From Acidipropionibacterium sp. (GTDB lineage: Bacteria; Actinomycetota; Actinomycetes; Propionibacteriales; Propionibacteriaceae), in assembly GCA_022647765.1 (NCBI GenBank), contig JALCLH010000001.1, forward strand, positions 291,480 through 355,479: a stretch of 64,000 bases of DNA, read 5' to 3'. Below are positions 48,659 to 58,318 of the stretch, one piece after another. The translations under genes and the position numbers were made by a program. Under the pieces are notes generated by a model. The model saw only the letters and a list, made by a program, of their open reading frames with translations, did no database searches and had not been told where the DNA came from. The number at the start of each line of letters is the position of its first letter. The stretch's first letter is position 1.

Positions 48659-51145
48659 GTGAGCAACGGAGTGAACGAGACGCGTCGGGCGGAGTACGAC
48701 GCGACGGCTGCCGAGGAGAAGTGGTCGAGGTACTGGGCGGAGCACAAGACCTTCGCCACCCTCGACGACGGATCCAAGGAACGTCGCTACATGCTCGACA
48801 TGTTCGCCTACCCCTCCGGCGACCTGCACATGGGCCACGCCGAGGCCTTCGCCATCGGCGACGTGGTGGCCCGCTACTGGCGTCTGAAGGGCTACGACGT
48901 CATGCATCCGGTCGGCTGGGACTCCTTCGGGCTGCCCGCCGAGAACGCCGCGATCAAGCACGGCACCCACCCGGCGGAGTGGACCTACAAGAACATCGAC
49001 ACCCAGGCGGCGTCCTTCCGCCGCTACGGCATCTCCTTCGACTGGACCAAGCGGCTGCAGACCTCCGACGAGGAGTACTACCGCTGGACCCAGTGGCTGT
49101 TCCTGAAGTTCATGGAGCGCGGCCTGGCCTACCGGAAGAACTCCTGGGCCAACTGGTGCCCGGTCGACCAGACGGTGCTGGCCAACGAGCAGGTGAAGGA
49201 GGGCCGCTGCGAGCGCTGCGGCGCCGTCGTCACCAAGCGCCAGCTCAACCAGTGGTACTTCCGCATCACCGACTACGCCCAGCGCCTGCTGGACGACATG
49301 AGCGAGATCGAGGGCAAGTGGCCCGAGCGGGTGCTGGCCATGCAGCGCCACTGGATCGGCCGCTCCGAGGGCGCCTACGTCGACTTCCTGATCGACGGCC
49401 ACCAGGAGCCGGTGCGGGTGTTCACCACCCGGCCCGACACCCTCTACGGCGCCACCTTCATGGTGATCGCCCCGGACGCCGAGCTGGCCTCCCAGGTGGT
49501 CTCCGAGGCACAGCGCCCGGCCTTCGAGGAGTATCTGGAGCAGGTCAAGAAGCAGACCGAGATCGAGCGTCAGTCCACCGAGCACGTCAAGACCGGCGTC
49601 TACCTGGGCGTCGAGGCGACCAACCCGGTCAACGGGGCCAAGATCCCGGTCTGGGCCGCCGACTACGTGCTCTCCGAGTACGGCACCGGCGCCATCATGG
49701 CGGTGCCCGCCCACGACCAGCGCGACCTGGACTTCGCCCGCAAGTACGGCATCGAGGTGATCCCGGTCATCGACACCGGCGAGCCCGACCCCCGCGAGAC
49801 CGGCGTCGCCACCACCGGCGACGGCGCCTACCAGAACTCCGGCGACCTGGACGGGCTCACCAACAAGGCCGAGGGCATCTCCCGGATCTGCCGCTTCCTC
49901 GACGACCAGAAGATCGGCGAGCCGACCATCACCTACCGGCTGCGCGACTGGCTGCTGAGCCGCCAGCGGTTCTGGGGCTGCCCGATCCCGGTCATCCACT
50001 GCCCGGCCTGCGGCGACGTCCCGGTCCCCGAGGACCAGCTGCCGGTGCTGCTGCCCGACCTGCGCGGCGCAGACCTGGCCCCCAAGGGCGTCTCCCCGCT
50101 GGCCGGGGAGGAGGCCCGCGCCTGGCGCGAGGTCCCCTGCCCGCGCTGCGGCGGCCCCGCCGAGCGCGACACCGACACCATGGACACCTTCGTCGACTCG
50201 TCCTGGTACTACATCCGCTACTGCTCCCCGCATGACGACCGCGAGCCCTTCGACCCCGAGGCGGTGCGCCGCTGGATGCCCGTGGCCCAGTACGTCGGCG
50301 GCGTCGAGCACGCCACCATGCACCTGCTGTACTCGCGGTTCTTCACCAAGGTGCTGCACGACATGGGGATGGTCGAGTTCGACGAGCCCTTCGCCCGGCT
50401 GATGAACCAGGGCCAGGTGATCAACCAGGGCAAGGCGATGTCGAAGTCGCTGGGCAACGGCGTCGACCTCGGCAAGCAGCTCGACCAGTTCGGGGTGGAC
50501 GCCGTGCGGACCACCGTGATCTTCGCCGGGCCCCCGGAGGAGGACATCGACTGGGCCGACGTCTCCCCGGGCGCCACCCTGAAGTTCCTGCAGCGGGCCT
50601 ACCGGGTGGCCTCCGACGTCACCGCGCCGGCCGACGCCGACCCGACGGCCGGCGATCCCACGCTGCGTCGGGCCACCCATCACGCCATCTCCGAGGTCAC
50701 CGATCTGCTGGACTCCGGCCGGTTCAATGTCGTGGTGGCCCGGATCATGGAGCTGGTCAATGCCACCCGCAAGGCCATCGACTCGGGCTGCGGGGCGGCC
50801 GATCCGGCCGTCCGGGAGGCGGTGTCCTTCACCGCCCAGGCGCTGTCGATGTTCGCCCCCTATGTCTCCGAGGAGATGTGGGCCCTGCTCGGCAATGAGC
50901 CCTCGGTGGCGAACTCCACCTGGCCGACCGCCGATCCGGCCCTGCTGGTCGCTGATGAGGTGACCCTGGTGGTTCAGGTCAACGGCAAGGTGCGCGGGAA
51001 GATCCAGGTCGCCCCCGACATCGTCGAGGCCGACGCGGTGGCGCTGGCCACCGCCGATCCGAAGGTGCAGCGCCATATCGGAGACAAGACGATCGTCAAG
51101 GTGATCGCCCGGCTGCCGAAGATGATCTCGATCGTCGCGAAGTAG
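48659..51145 (+). CDS. leuS: Leucyl-tRNA synthetase
   Basis: The 828-residue class I synthetase shows HMGH in [14 protein letters not shown] (57-60), the zinc-domain cysteines (CPVDQ, CERCG), the CP1 editing domain with its Thr-rich loop ([18 protein letters not shown]), and KAMSKS at about 591-596. It ends with an anticodon-binding and C-terminal domain ([14 protein letters not shown]). It charges tRNA-Leu in the cytoplasm. GTG 48659 with GAGACG upstream is the start. Unlike several neighbours, its frame is intact. Confidence 0.97.
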   Translation: MSNGVNETRRAEYDATAAEEKWSRYWAEHKTFATLDDGSKERRYMLDMFAYPSGDLHMGHAEAFAIGDVVARYWRLKGYDVMHPVGWDSFGLPAENAAIKHGTHPAEWTYKNIDTQAASFRRYGISFDWTKRLQTSDEEYYRWTQWLFLKFMERGLAYRKNSWANWCPVDQTVLANEQVKEGRCERCGAVVTKRQLNQWYFRITDYAQRLLDDMSEIEGKWPERVLAMQRHWIGRSEGAYVDFLIDGHQEPVRVFTTRPDTLYGATFMVIAPDAELASQVVSEAQRPAFEEYLEQVKKQTEIERQSTEHVKTGVYLGVEATNPVNGAKIPVWAADYVLSEYGTGAIMAVPAHDQRDLDFARKYGIEVIPVIDTGEPDPRETGVATTGDGAYQNSGDLDGLTNKAEGISRICRFLDDQKIGEPTITYRLRDWLLSRQRFWGCPIPVIHCPACGDVPVPEDQLPVLLPDLRGADLAPKGVSPLAGEEARAWREVPCPRCGGPAERDTDTMDTFVDSSWYYIRYCSPHDDREPFDPEAVRRWMPVAQYVGGVEHATMHLLYSRFFTKVLHDMGMVEFDEPFARLMNQGQVINQGKAMSKSLGNGVDLGKQLDQFGVDAVRTTVIFAGPPEEDIDWADVSPGATLKFLQRAYRVASDVTAPADADPTAGDPTLRRATHHAISEVTDLLDSGRFNVVVARIMELVNATRKAIDSGCGAADPAVREAVSFTAQALSMFAPYVSEEMWALLGNEPSVANSTWPTADPALLVADEVTLVVQVNGKVRGKIQVAPDIVEADAVALATADPKVQRHIGDKTIVKVIARLPKMISIVAK

Positions 51146-51152
51146 CGGCCCT

Positions 51153-51195
51153 CCTGTGGACAACTTTCGCGCCCGGCGCGGGAGTTGTCCACAGG
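51153..51195. terminator. Long stem-loop after leuS containing two inverted DnaA-type boxes
   Basis: CCTGTGGACAACT (51153-51165) pairs perfectly with AGTTGTCCACAGG (51183-51195), with a GC-rich loop that can itself pair (CGCGCC/GGCGCG). The stem is followed by TTTGAAATT, so it may stop leuS transcripts. Each arm contains the actinobacterial DnaA 9-mer TTGTCCACA. Confidence 0.55.
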
Positions 51196-51244
51196 TTTGA
51201 AATTGGGTGTCCGGTTTCGCCCTTCGACCACGATAACTAGTGGT

Positions 51245-52090
51245 GTGAAGAGCGATGATTCCTACCGCGACCGGCTCGAGAACCTGCTGGCGGACCTACC
51301 GGCGGTCAGCCCGGGGCCGCGTCATGCCCATGATGCCGAGGCAGATCCTGCCCTGACAAGGGATTCTGATCAGGACCGCGATGTCGCCCCGCAGCGCACC
51401 AGGACCTTCGGGGCGCCCCACCTGTCGGCCCTGGGCATCGTCCTGGTGCTCGCCCTGGCGGTGGTCGCCGTCCTGCTGATGCGCTCCAGGGCGACCAGCG
51501 TGCCGCTGTCGGCGGTCTCGGTCCAGCCCGCATCCCCGATGGTGTCTCCGACCGCGTCTCCTGCGAGGTCCCAGGTTGCGACGCCGGTCGCCTCCCCGGT
51601 CGCGCGGATCCGGGTCCATGTGACGGGGAGGGTCGCCAGGTCCGGGGTCTACTCGCTGGCGGCCGGGGCACGGGTGGTGGACGCCGTGACGGCGGCCGGA
51701 GGCACGGCCGCCGGGGCTCACCTCGGCTCCCTCAACCTGGCCGCACCGGTCTGCGACGGCTGCCAGGTGGTGATACCCGGCTCCGGAAACGGTCGCGTGG
51801 TGCCTCCCGAGCAGGCCGCGGGGGCGACGCCGTCCGCTGCCGGTGTCGTTCCCGGCCCCGGCGTCGCCCAGAGCTCCGACAGCCCGGCGTCCGGAGGAGC
51901 GGCGATCGACCTCAACACCGCCTCGGCCGAGGAGCTCCAGACCCTGGACGGGGTGGGGCCGGCCACCGCCGCCAAGATCATCGCCTGGCGGCAGAGCCAC
52001 GGCCGGTTCAGCGAGGTCGCTGAGCTTCAGGAGATCGACGGCATCGGCCCCAAGACCTTCGCGAAACTCAAGGACCATGTCCGGGTCTGA
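51245..52090 (+). CDS. comEA: Competence protein ComEA (SLBB plus helix-hairpin-helix DNA-binding domain)
   Basis: The protein has about 281 residues. It has a cytoplasmic N-terminus, one membrane segment (LSALGIVLVLALAVVAVLLM), a Pro/Ser/Thr-rich linker, an SLBB domain (IRVHVTGRVARSGVYSLAAG) and a C-terminal double HhH. The HhH region reads AIDLNTASAEELQTLDGVGP and IDGIGPKTFAKLKDHVRV. ComEA binds incoming DNA at the cell surface and passes it to ComEC. GTG 51245 gives a short cytoplasmic tail. The stop lies 14 bases inside comEC. Confidence 0.92.
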   Translation: MKSDDSYRDRLENLLADLPAVSPGPRHAHDAEADPALTRDSDQDRDVAPQRTRTFGAPHLSALGIVLVLALAVVAVLLMRSRATSVPLSAVSVQPASPMVSPTASPARSQVATPVASPVARIRVHVTGRVARSGVYSLAAGARVVDAVTAAGGTAAGAHLGSLNLAAPVCDGCQVVIPGSGNGRVVPPEQAAGATPSAAGVVPGPGVAQSSDSPASGGAAIDLNTASAEELQTLDGVGPATAAKIIAWRQSHGRFSEVAELQEIDGIGPKTFAKLKDHVRV

Positions 52091-54444
52091 GGGCGCCGGC
52101 CCCGGGCAGGTGCCGCCATCGCCTCCCCGCCCGGACCTGCGCACCCTGCCACTGGCGGTGGCCGCGGTGGCGACCTCCTGGCTGGCCACCTCCGGGCAGA
52201 GTCGGGCAGTGATGCTGCTCGTCGCGGTGGCCCTCGCGGTCCTGCTGATCGCCTGTTCCCGCGCCTTCTGGTGGCTGGCCGGAGTCGCCGCGGTGGTCAT
52301 GGTTCTGGCCGACCCTGGGCTGGCTGAGGGTCGGTGCCCTGCACGACTCCCCGGTGGCGCGGCTGGCCGGCGAGCGGGCCGCGGTCACCGTGGTGGCCAC
52401 GATCTCCACCGAACCTCGCACCCTCCAGGCCCGAGGGCCCCGGCCCGAGCTGGTGCTGCTCCACGTCCGGACTGTGCAGATCACCGCCCGCGGCCAGCAG
52501 ATCAGTGCCCGCGTCCCGTTGATGGTCCGCTCCGGCGCCGATCTTCGCGATGAGCTGACAGCCCTGCCGGTGGGCGGCACGGTCGAGATGACCGGCGTCC
52601 TGGGGCCCGCCGATCCCGAGGATCCGCAGGCCGGCTGGCTGCGCCTGCGGGCGCCGCCGCGTCTGCTCGCCGGGCCCGGTCCGCTGGACCGGGCGGTCAA
52701 CCGGACCCGTGCGGGACTGGTCGCCTCGGTGGCCCACAACCGGCCCGACCAGCGCGCCCTGGTGCCCTCCCTGGTGGTGGGGGACACCAGCGCGGTCTCC
52801 GATCAGGTGGCCGAGGAGTTCCGCGCCACCTCGCTGACCCATCTGATGGCGGTCTCGGGAGCCAATCTGGCCACCACGATCGCGCTGGTCTGGTGGGTCG
52901 GGGCGTGGCTGGGGCTGCGCCGGCGTGCGCTGAGAATCGTGAGCGTCTGCGGGGTGGTGGTCTTCGTCATCGTGTGCCGGTCCGAGCCCTCGGTGATCCG
53001 GGCCGCGGCGATGGGAGTGGTCATGCTGGCCGCAGCCGGCCTGGCCTTCGACCGCGCCGCCGGGTTGCGGGCGCTGTGCGTGGCGGTGCTGGGCCTGATG
53101 ATCGTCGACCCCTGGCTGTCGCGGTCGGTGGGATTCTGGCTGTCGGTCTGCGCCACCGCCGGAATCCTGTGGTGGACCACCGGCTGGGCCCGCGCGATGT
53201 CGGCCTGGGCGCCGGAGAACCTGGCCCGGGCGATCGTGGCGCCCTGGGCGGCGCAGCTGTCCACCCAGCCGATCATCACCTGGCTGTCGGACCAGATCAG
53301 CACCACCGGCCTGCTGGCCAATATCGCCGCTGCCCCGTTCGTCGGCCCGGCCACCGTGCTGGGGATGTCGGCGGCCGTGCTGGGGGCGATCTGGACTCCG
53401 CTGGGGGTGCCGTTCGGCTGGCTGGCGGGATGGTGCGTGCAGCCGATCCTGTGGATCGCCCGTCTGGGCGCCGGGGCACCGGCCGGTGCGCTGGAGTGGC
53501 CCGCCCGTCCGGCCCTGCTGGCGGTGCTGGCCGGGCTGTGCCTGGGGATCGCGATGGTGACGCCGTGGCTGCTGGCCCGCCGCTCCCGATGCCTGGTCGT
53601 CGCGGTGGCGGTGCTGCTGGCCACCGTGGTGCGCCCGCCGATGCCCGGATGGCCCGGCGAGTGGCAGCTGGCGGTCTGCGACGTCGGCCAGGGGACCGCG
53701 GTGGTGGTGCGCGCCGGACCGGGGGCGGCCGTGCTCTACGACACCGGGCCCGAGCCCGAACCGGTGATCCGCTGCCTCGACGAGCTCGGCGTCCGCCAGA
53801 TCCCGGTGCTGGTGCTCAGCCACTACCACGCCGACCACATCGGCGGGGCGCAGGCGGTGCTGGAGCGCGGCGGGGTGGGGCTGGTGCTGGTCTCGCCCCT
53901 GGCCTCCCCGCGGTCCGATGCCGAGCGGATCGCGCGATCGGCGGCCGGTGCGGGAGTGCCTGCGCGGATCGCCAGGATCGGGGACGCCGTCCAGGTCGGC
54001 CCGCTGCGCTTGGAGGTCCTCTGGTCGGGGTCGGTGCAGGGGGAGGAGAAGGCCGGATCGGGGGAGTCCTCGGCCGAGAACAACTCCTCGGTGGTGATCC
54101 GCACCAGCGGCGCCGGGCCCACCGCGATCCTCGCCGGCGACATCGAACCGCTGGCCCAGCAGGCCGCCCGGCGGGCGGCGTCGGCCTCCGGCGCGAGCCT
54201 GCGCGCCGACGTCCTGCTGATGCCCCACCACGGCTCCTCCCGCCAGGACGAGGCCTTCTGGCGGGCCACCGGTGCCCGGGTGGCGATCGCCTCGGCCGGG
54301 GTGGACAACAGCTACGGCCATCCCGCCGCGGCCGCGCTGGGCCTGGCCGCAAGGCTCGGCATGGAGGTGCGGCGCACCGACCAGCAGGGCGGCGTCCTGG
54401 TGCAGGCCGGCCAGGGCGCTCTGGTGACCAGGACGCGGCGATGA
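52077..54444 (+). CDS. comEC: DNA-uptake channel ComEC/Rec2 (frameshifted in this sequence)
   Basis: The product would be about 788 residues. It has N-terminal membrane segments (LAVAAVATSWLATSG, LLVAVALAVLLIACS), the OB-like domain, the ComEC competence domain (TSLTHLMAVSGANLATTIAL, IRAAAMGVVMLAAAGLAFDR) and a C-terminal metallo-beta-lactamase domain (VLSHYHADHIGG, LMPHHGSSRQDE). An extra C in the run 52313-52315 shifts the frame by +1 between the second and third membrane segments; without it the protein is continuous. ComEC carries single-stranded DNA into the cytoplasm. ATG 52077 overlaps comEA. Confidence 0.88.
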
Positions 54445-54489
54445 GCTAGGTTTGGGCGCTGGTGTCACGAGTTCGGGGAAAGGGGACAG

Positions 54490-56233
54490 GTGGTGTCACG
54501 GTTCACGGCCAGCGGCCCGAGGATGCCGGTCAGGCTCAGGGCCTGGCAGCGCGAGGCCCTCGACAAGTACATCGCCGCCGACCCCACCGACTGGCTGGAG
54601 TGCGCTACTCCCGGGGCCGGAAAGACGACCTTCACCCTGGCGGTGGCGGCCCATCTGTGGCAGACCCACATCATCAACCGGGTCATCGTGGTGTGCCCCA
54701 CCGACCACCTGCGCACCCAGTGGATCGAGGCGGCCAGAGCGCTGGGCTTCGACCTGCGCGACACCCCGAACTCCGAGACCCTGCCGCCGGACGCCCACGG
54801 CTGCGTCGTCAGCTACGCCCAGGTCGCCCAGAAGCCGGCCCTGCACGCCGCCCGCGCCGAGAGCCATCGCACCCTGGTGATCTTCGACGAGATCCACCAC
54901 GCCGGCGACCAGATGAGCTGGGGATCCGGCGTCATCGACGCCTTCTCCCACGCCAACCGGAGGCTCGGCGTCACCGGCACCCCGTTCCGCTCCGACGACG
55001 CCAAGATCGCCCACGTCCACTACGAGGACGTCGGCGAGGGGGTGCTGGAGTCGGTGGCCGACCACTCCTACGGCTACGCCGAGGCACTGCGCGACGGCGT
55101 GGTGCGCCCGGTGACCTTCGCCACCTACTCCGGACGGTCCACCTGGAACGACGCGGCGGGGGAGGAGCACACCGCGATCCTGGGCGACTCCGAGCTCACC
55201 AGGACCTCCGAGGACATGGCCTGGCGGACCGCCCTGGACCCCGACGGAGAGTGGATCGCCCATGTGATGGCATCGGCCTGGGCCCAGGTGAACCGGCTGC
55301 GCGACTCCGGCCAGATCCCGCACGCGAAGGTGCTCATCCCGGCGTCCAACCAGCAGGTCGCCAAGGACTACGCCGAGGTGTGGAGCCAGGTCACCGGCGA
55401 CCGGGCCAGCGTGATCCTCTCCGAGGACGTCGCCTCGGCCCGCAAGCTCGCCGAGTACCGCGACGACCCCGACCGGATCTGCGCGGTCTGCGTCCGGCTC
55501 ATCACCGAGGGGGTCGACGTGCCGGACGCCGCCGTCCTGATCTACTCGACGACGGCGTCCACCCCGCTGTTCTTCGCCCAGATGGTGGGGCGGGTGGTGC
55601 GCGCCCGCAACCGCCGGGAACGGGCCACCGTCTTCCTGCCGGCGGTCAGCAGGCTGCTCAGCCTGGCCGCCGAGATGGAGGAGCAGCGCGATCACGTCAT
55701 CGGCGCGCCAGGTGGAGGGGGACCTGCTGGAGGAGGTCGCGCGCGAGCGCAACGAGCCCGGCCCGGAGGGGCCCGGATGGCAGGCGGTGGCCTCCGACGC
55801 GATTCTCGGCGAGGTCATCGAGACCGCCACCGAGCCGACCGACGGGGGACTGTTCGCCCTCGACGGGCTGCTCAGTCCCGAGCAGGAAAGGGCGCTGCTG
55901 GCCCGCGACGAGCAGGCCCGCGCCGAGAAGGCCAAACGGGTGGCGTCGGCCAGGCGGGCCCGGCGGGTCAGCCAGGAGGCTCTCGCCAGGCAGCAGCGCC
56001 GCGAGGACCTGGTCGCCCTGCAGCGCTCCGGAGGGTCGATCTACGACGAGATCACCGACCCCCACGAGATGCGCCGCGAGGTCTCCAGCGCGCTGCGGGA
56101 GTTCGCCCGCGACCACCGATTGACCCCGCGGGCGGCCTGGGGGCAGCTCTACCGGGAGATCCCTGGCCAGAAGAACGACGCCGCCCCGATGGACCTGCTC
56201 CAGAAGAGGCTCATCTGGCTGCAGCGGCACTGA
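54490..56233 (+). CDS. DEAD/DEAH-box (SF2) helicase (frameshifted in this sequence)
   Basis: The product would be about 580 residues. It has Walker A ATPGAGKTT, DEIHH (motif II), VTGTPFRSDD (motif III), and motif V-VI ITEGVDVPDAAVLIY and QMVGRVVRARNR. A charged helical C-terminal part ends near LLQKRLIWLQRH. This matches SF2 helicases of the type found beside comEC and holA in actinobacteria. An extra C at 55708-55709 (GCGCCAGG for GCGCAGG) shifts the frame +1 after DHVIGA; beyond it VEGDLLEEVARERNE resumes. It starts at GTG 54490. Confidence 0.85.
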
Positions 56234-56272
56234 TCGGGCGCTGATAGCGTGATGCCGGTCGGAAGGACCGGG

Positions 56273-56812
56273 ATGTCTCGTCGCAGGTACAAAGTCGCCC
56301 TCGGGGTGGGCATCATCGCCGGCATCGTCGGCGCGATCGTTAAATTCGGCTGGGAGGTGCCGCTGCCGCCGCGCACTCCGGAGCGCAACGCCGTCAACCC
56401 TCCCCAGGAGCTCCTCAAGCGGCTCGGGCTCACCCAGCGGCAGGTTCAGGCCGGCTACACCTACAACGGCAACGGCGGCCTTCCCTGGGTGTCTTTCCTC
56501 GTGCACTTCGGCTTCTCGGTCTCCTTCGCCGCGGTCTACTGCGTGATGGCCGAGCGGTTCCCGAGGATCAAGGCCTGGCAGGGGGCCGGTTTCGGCCTGG
56601 CGGTCTGGATCGGCTTCCACCTCATCGTGATGCCCGCCATGAAGGTGGTCCCGTCGCCGCGGCATCAGCCCTGGCAGGAGCACCTGTCCGAGGCTCTGGG
56701 GCACGCCGTGTGGATGTGGGTCATCGAGGTTATCCGCCGGGATCTCCGCAACCGGATCACCCATGAGCCGGACGCCGAGGTGCCGTTGACCGTACCGGAC
56801 GCCGGACGCTGA
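56273..56812 (+). CDS. YagU-family (DUF1440) inner-membrane protein
   Basis: The protein has about 179 residues and four membrane segments (VALGVGIIAGIVGAIVKFGW, SFLVHFGFSVSFAAVYCVMA, GAGFGLAVWIGFHLIVMPAM, and a last one near EALGHAVWMWVIEVI). The EVPLPPRTPERNAVNPPQ loop is typical of YagU. The E. coli protein contributes to acid resistance. ATG 56273 has GGAAGG at a good distance; an earlier ATG at 56252 is less likely. Confidence 0.85.
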   Translation: MSRRRYKVALGVGIIAGIVGAIVKFGWEVPLPPRTPERNAVNPPQELLKRLGLTQRQVQAGYTYNGNGGLPWVSFLVHFGFSVSFAAVYCVMAERFPRIKAWQGAGFGLAVWIGFHLIVMPAMKVVPSPRHQPWQEHLSEALGHAVWMWVIEVIRRDLRNRITHEPDAEVPLTVPDAGR

Positions 56813-56836
56813 TTAAGAAACGCCTCACTCTTGCAA

Positions 56837-56856
56837 CTATGGACGAGTGTCCATAG
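56837..56856. promoter_or_regulatory. Operator of the TetR-exporter-decarboxylase operon
   Basis: CTATGGAC-GAGT-GTCCATAG is a perfect 8-bp inverted repeat 23 bases before the TetR start. It presumably lets the TetR protein repress its own three-gene operon. Confidence 0.7.
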
Positions 56857-56879
56857 AGTGCTGGGGAAGGAGGCTCGCC

Positions 56880-57428
56880 ATGCGGACTCGACACACCCCC
56901 AACGATCCCGAGCGCCGCGAACGCCTGGTCGTCGCGACGATGGACCTCCTGTATGAGTCCGGCGTGCCGGCTGTGAGCGCCCGGGCGGTGGCGCGGCGGG
57001 CGGATGTTCCGGTGGGGTCGGTGTCCTACCACTTCGACTCGGTCAAGGCGTTGCTGGTGGAGGCCAGCAGTCGAGTGGCTCAGGAACGGCTGTCCGGGCT
57101 GGAGGCATGGGCGAGAACCGTCACCCCGGAGACCGTCGTGCGGCGTCTGGCGGAGATGATTCATCATCAGCTCACCGACGGGCGCGAGTTGACGGTCATC
57201 GCCTACGAGCTCTACATCCTGGGGCTGCGCGACGAGGACTTCCGTCAGATCTCGCATATGGTCATCGAGGGGCTGCGGGCGACGCTCGCCCTGTTCTGCA
57301 TTCCCACGGAGGCGACGCGCCTGGCCGCCGCGGCCGACGGCATCCAGCTGGCGAGCCTGGTCGAGGCAGAGCCGCCGAGTGTCGAGGACCTGGTCGATGC
57401 GCTGCGACGAGAGTCGGGAAGCCGATGA
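56880..57428 (+). CDS. TetR family regulator, first gene of an exporter-decarboxylase operon
   Basis: The 182-residue protein has an HTH at about residues 12-55 (VVATMDLLYESGVPAVSARA, VARRADVPVGSVSYHFDSVK) and a TetR C-terminal domain (LTVIAYELYILGLRDEDFRQ). The VGSVSYHF recognition helix is of the type seen in regulators of amino-acid and drug exporters. AGGAGG precedes ATG 56880. Its TGA overlaps the start of the exporter gene, so the operon is self-regulated. Confidence 0.88.
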   Translation: MRTRHTPNDPERRERLVVATMDLLYESGVPAVSARAVARRADVPVGSVSYHFDSVKALLVEASSRVAQERLSGLEAWARTVTPETVVRRLAEMIHHQLTDGRELTVIAYELYILGLRDEDFRQISHMVIEGLRATLALFCIPTEATRLAAAADGIQLASLVEAEPPSVEDLVDALRRESGSR

Positions 57429-58318
57429 CAACGCGCCGCGCGACGGGCGTGGGGATGCTGGCCGTCGTGCTGTTCAGCGCGGTCGTGACGCTGGTGCGCG
57501 TCACCTCCCAGGACTTCGGGGCGACGCTGGGGGCCCCTCTTATCTACACACTGGCGTCGGGTGTGCTGTGGCTCACGCACAGGCCGCGCGGCCTGCGCCG
57601 GTTCCCGCTGCGCTATCTGCTGGTCTGCGGAGCGCTGTTCGTCGCCTACGAGACCTCGCTCGCGCTGGCCGTCGGACTGGCGGACAGCGCGGAGCAGACC
57701 CTGGAGGTCAGCGTCGTCAACTACCTGTGGCCGACCTTCCTGGTGCTGCTCTCACTGGTGGGACGCCGGAGCGGGCGGGTTCACTGGCTGGTCATCCCCG
57801 GTGTGGCTCTGGCCACTCTCGGCACCGCCGCGGTGGTCGGCGGTCGGGAGGGACTGAATGTCGCGGCCATCGCCGGCCACGTCGTCTCGAACCCGGTGCC
57901 CTACGCCCTGACCTTCGGCGGAGCCGTGGTGTGGGCGGTGTACTCCGTCCTCACTCCCAGACTGGCCGAGGGGTGCGACGGCCTGACGGTCTTCATCACG
58001 GGCACGGCCGCGGCCCTGTGGATCGTCCACCTGACCACCGGGACTTCGGCCGACCGCGCGCCGGGAGTCGGCGGCTGGGCGGTCCTGGTCGCCGCCGCCC
58101 TGGTCATCGGCGCCGGGTACGCCTGCTGGAACATCGGAATTCTGCGAGGAAACATCACCCTGCTGGGCACGGCCTCCTACGCGGCGCCGGTCCTGTCCTC
58201 GCTCATCGGCGCCGTGGTGCTGGGTGCGGCGCTCACCCCATCGTTCTGGTGGGGCGTCCTGTTGGTGGCGGTCGGCTCCGCGATGAGCGGATGGGCGACG
58301 AGACAGATGGAGACATGA
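57425..58318 (+). CDS. EamA-family exporter, YddG-like (aromatic amino acid exporter type)
   Basis: The 297-residue protein has ten membrane segments in two EamA halves (AVVLFSAVVTLVRVTSQDFG, LLVCGALFVAYETSLALAVG, VVNYLWPTFLVLLSLVG; then FGGAVVWAVYSVLTPRLAEG, GYACWNIGILRGNITLLGTA). The NYLWPTFLVLLS and GYACWNIGILRGN segments are characteristic of YddG, which exports aromatic amino acids and their analogues. It is coupled to TetR upstream and to the decarboxylase downstream (ATGATG overlap). It may expel an aromatic amino acid or a product of the decarboxylase. Confidence 0.85.
   Translation: MTTRRATGVGMLAVVLFSAVVTLVRVTSQDFGATLGAPLIYTLASGVLWLTHRPRGLRRFPLRYLLVCGALFVAYETSLALAVGLADSAEQTLEVSVVNYLWPTFLVLLSLVGRRSGRVHWLVIPGVALATLGTAAVVGGREGLNVAAIAGHVVSNPVPYALTFGGAVVWAVYSVLTPRLAEGCDGLTVFITGTAAALWIVHLTTGTSADRAPGVGGWAVLVAAALVIGAGYACWNIGILRGNITLLGTASYAAPVLSSLIGAVVLGAALTPSFWWGVLLVAVGSAMSGWATRQMET

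Noticed and set aside
48470..51163. An 897-codon minus-strand open frame opposite leuS
   Set aside because: It mirrors leuS codon by codon, is low-complexity in Gly, Val and His, and has no family features. It arises from the strong third-position GC of leuS.
52297..54468. A 723-codon minus-strand frame opposite comEC
   Set aside because: It is compositionally biased and without motifs. The opposite strand carries the ComEC and metallo-beta-lactamase signatures.
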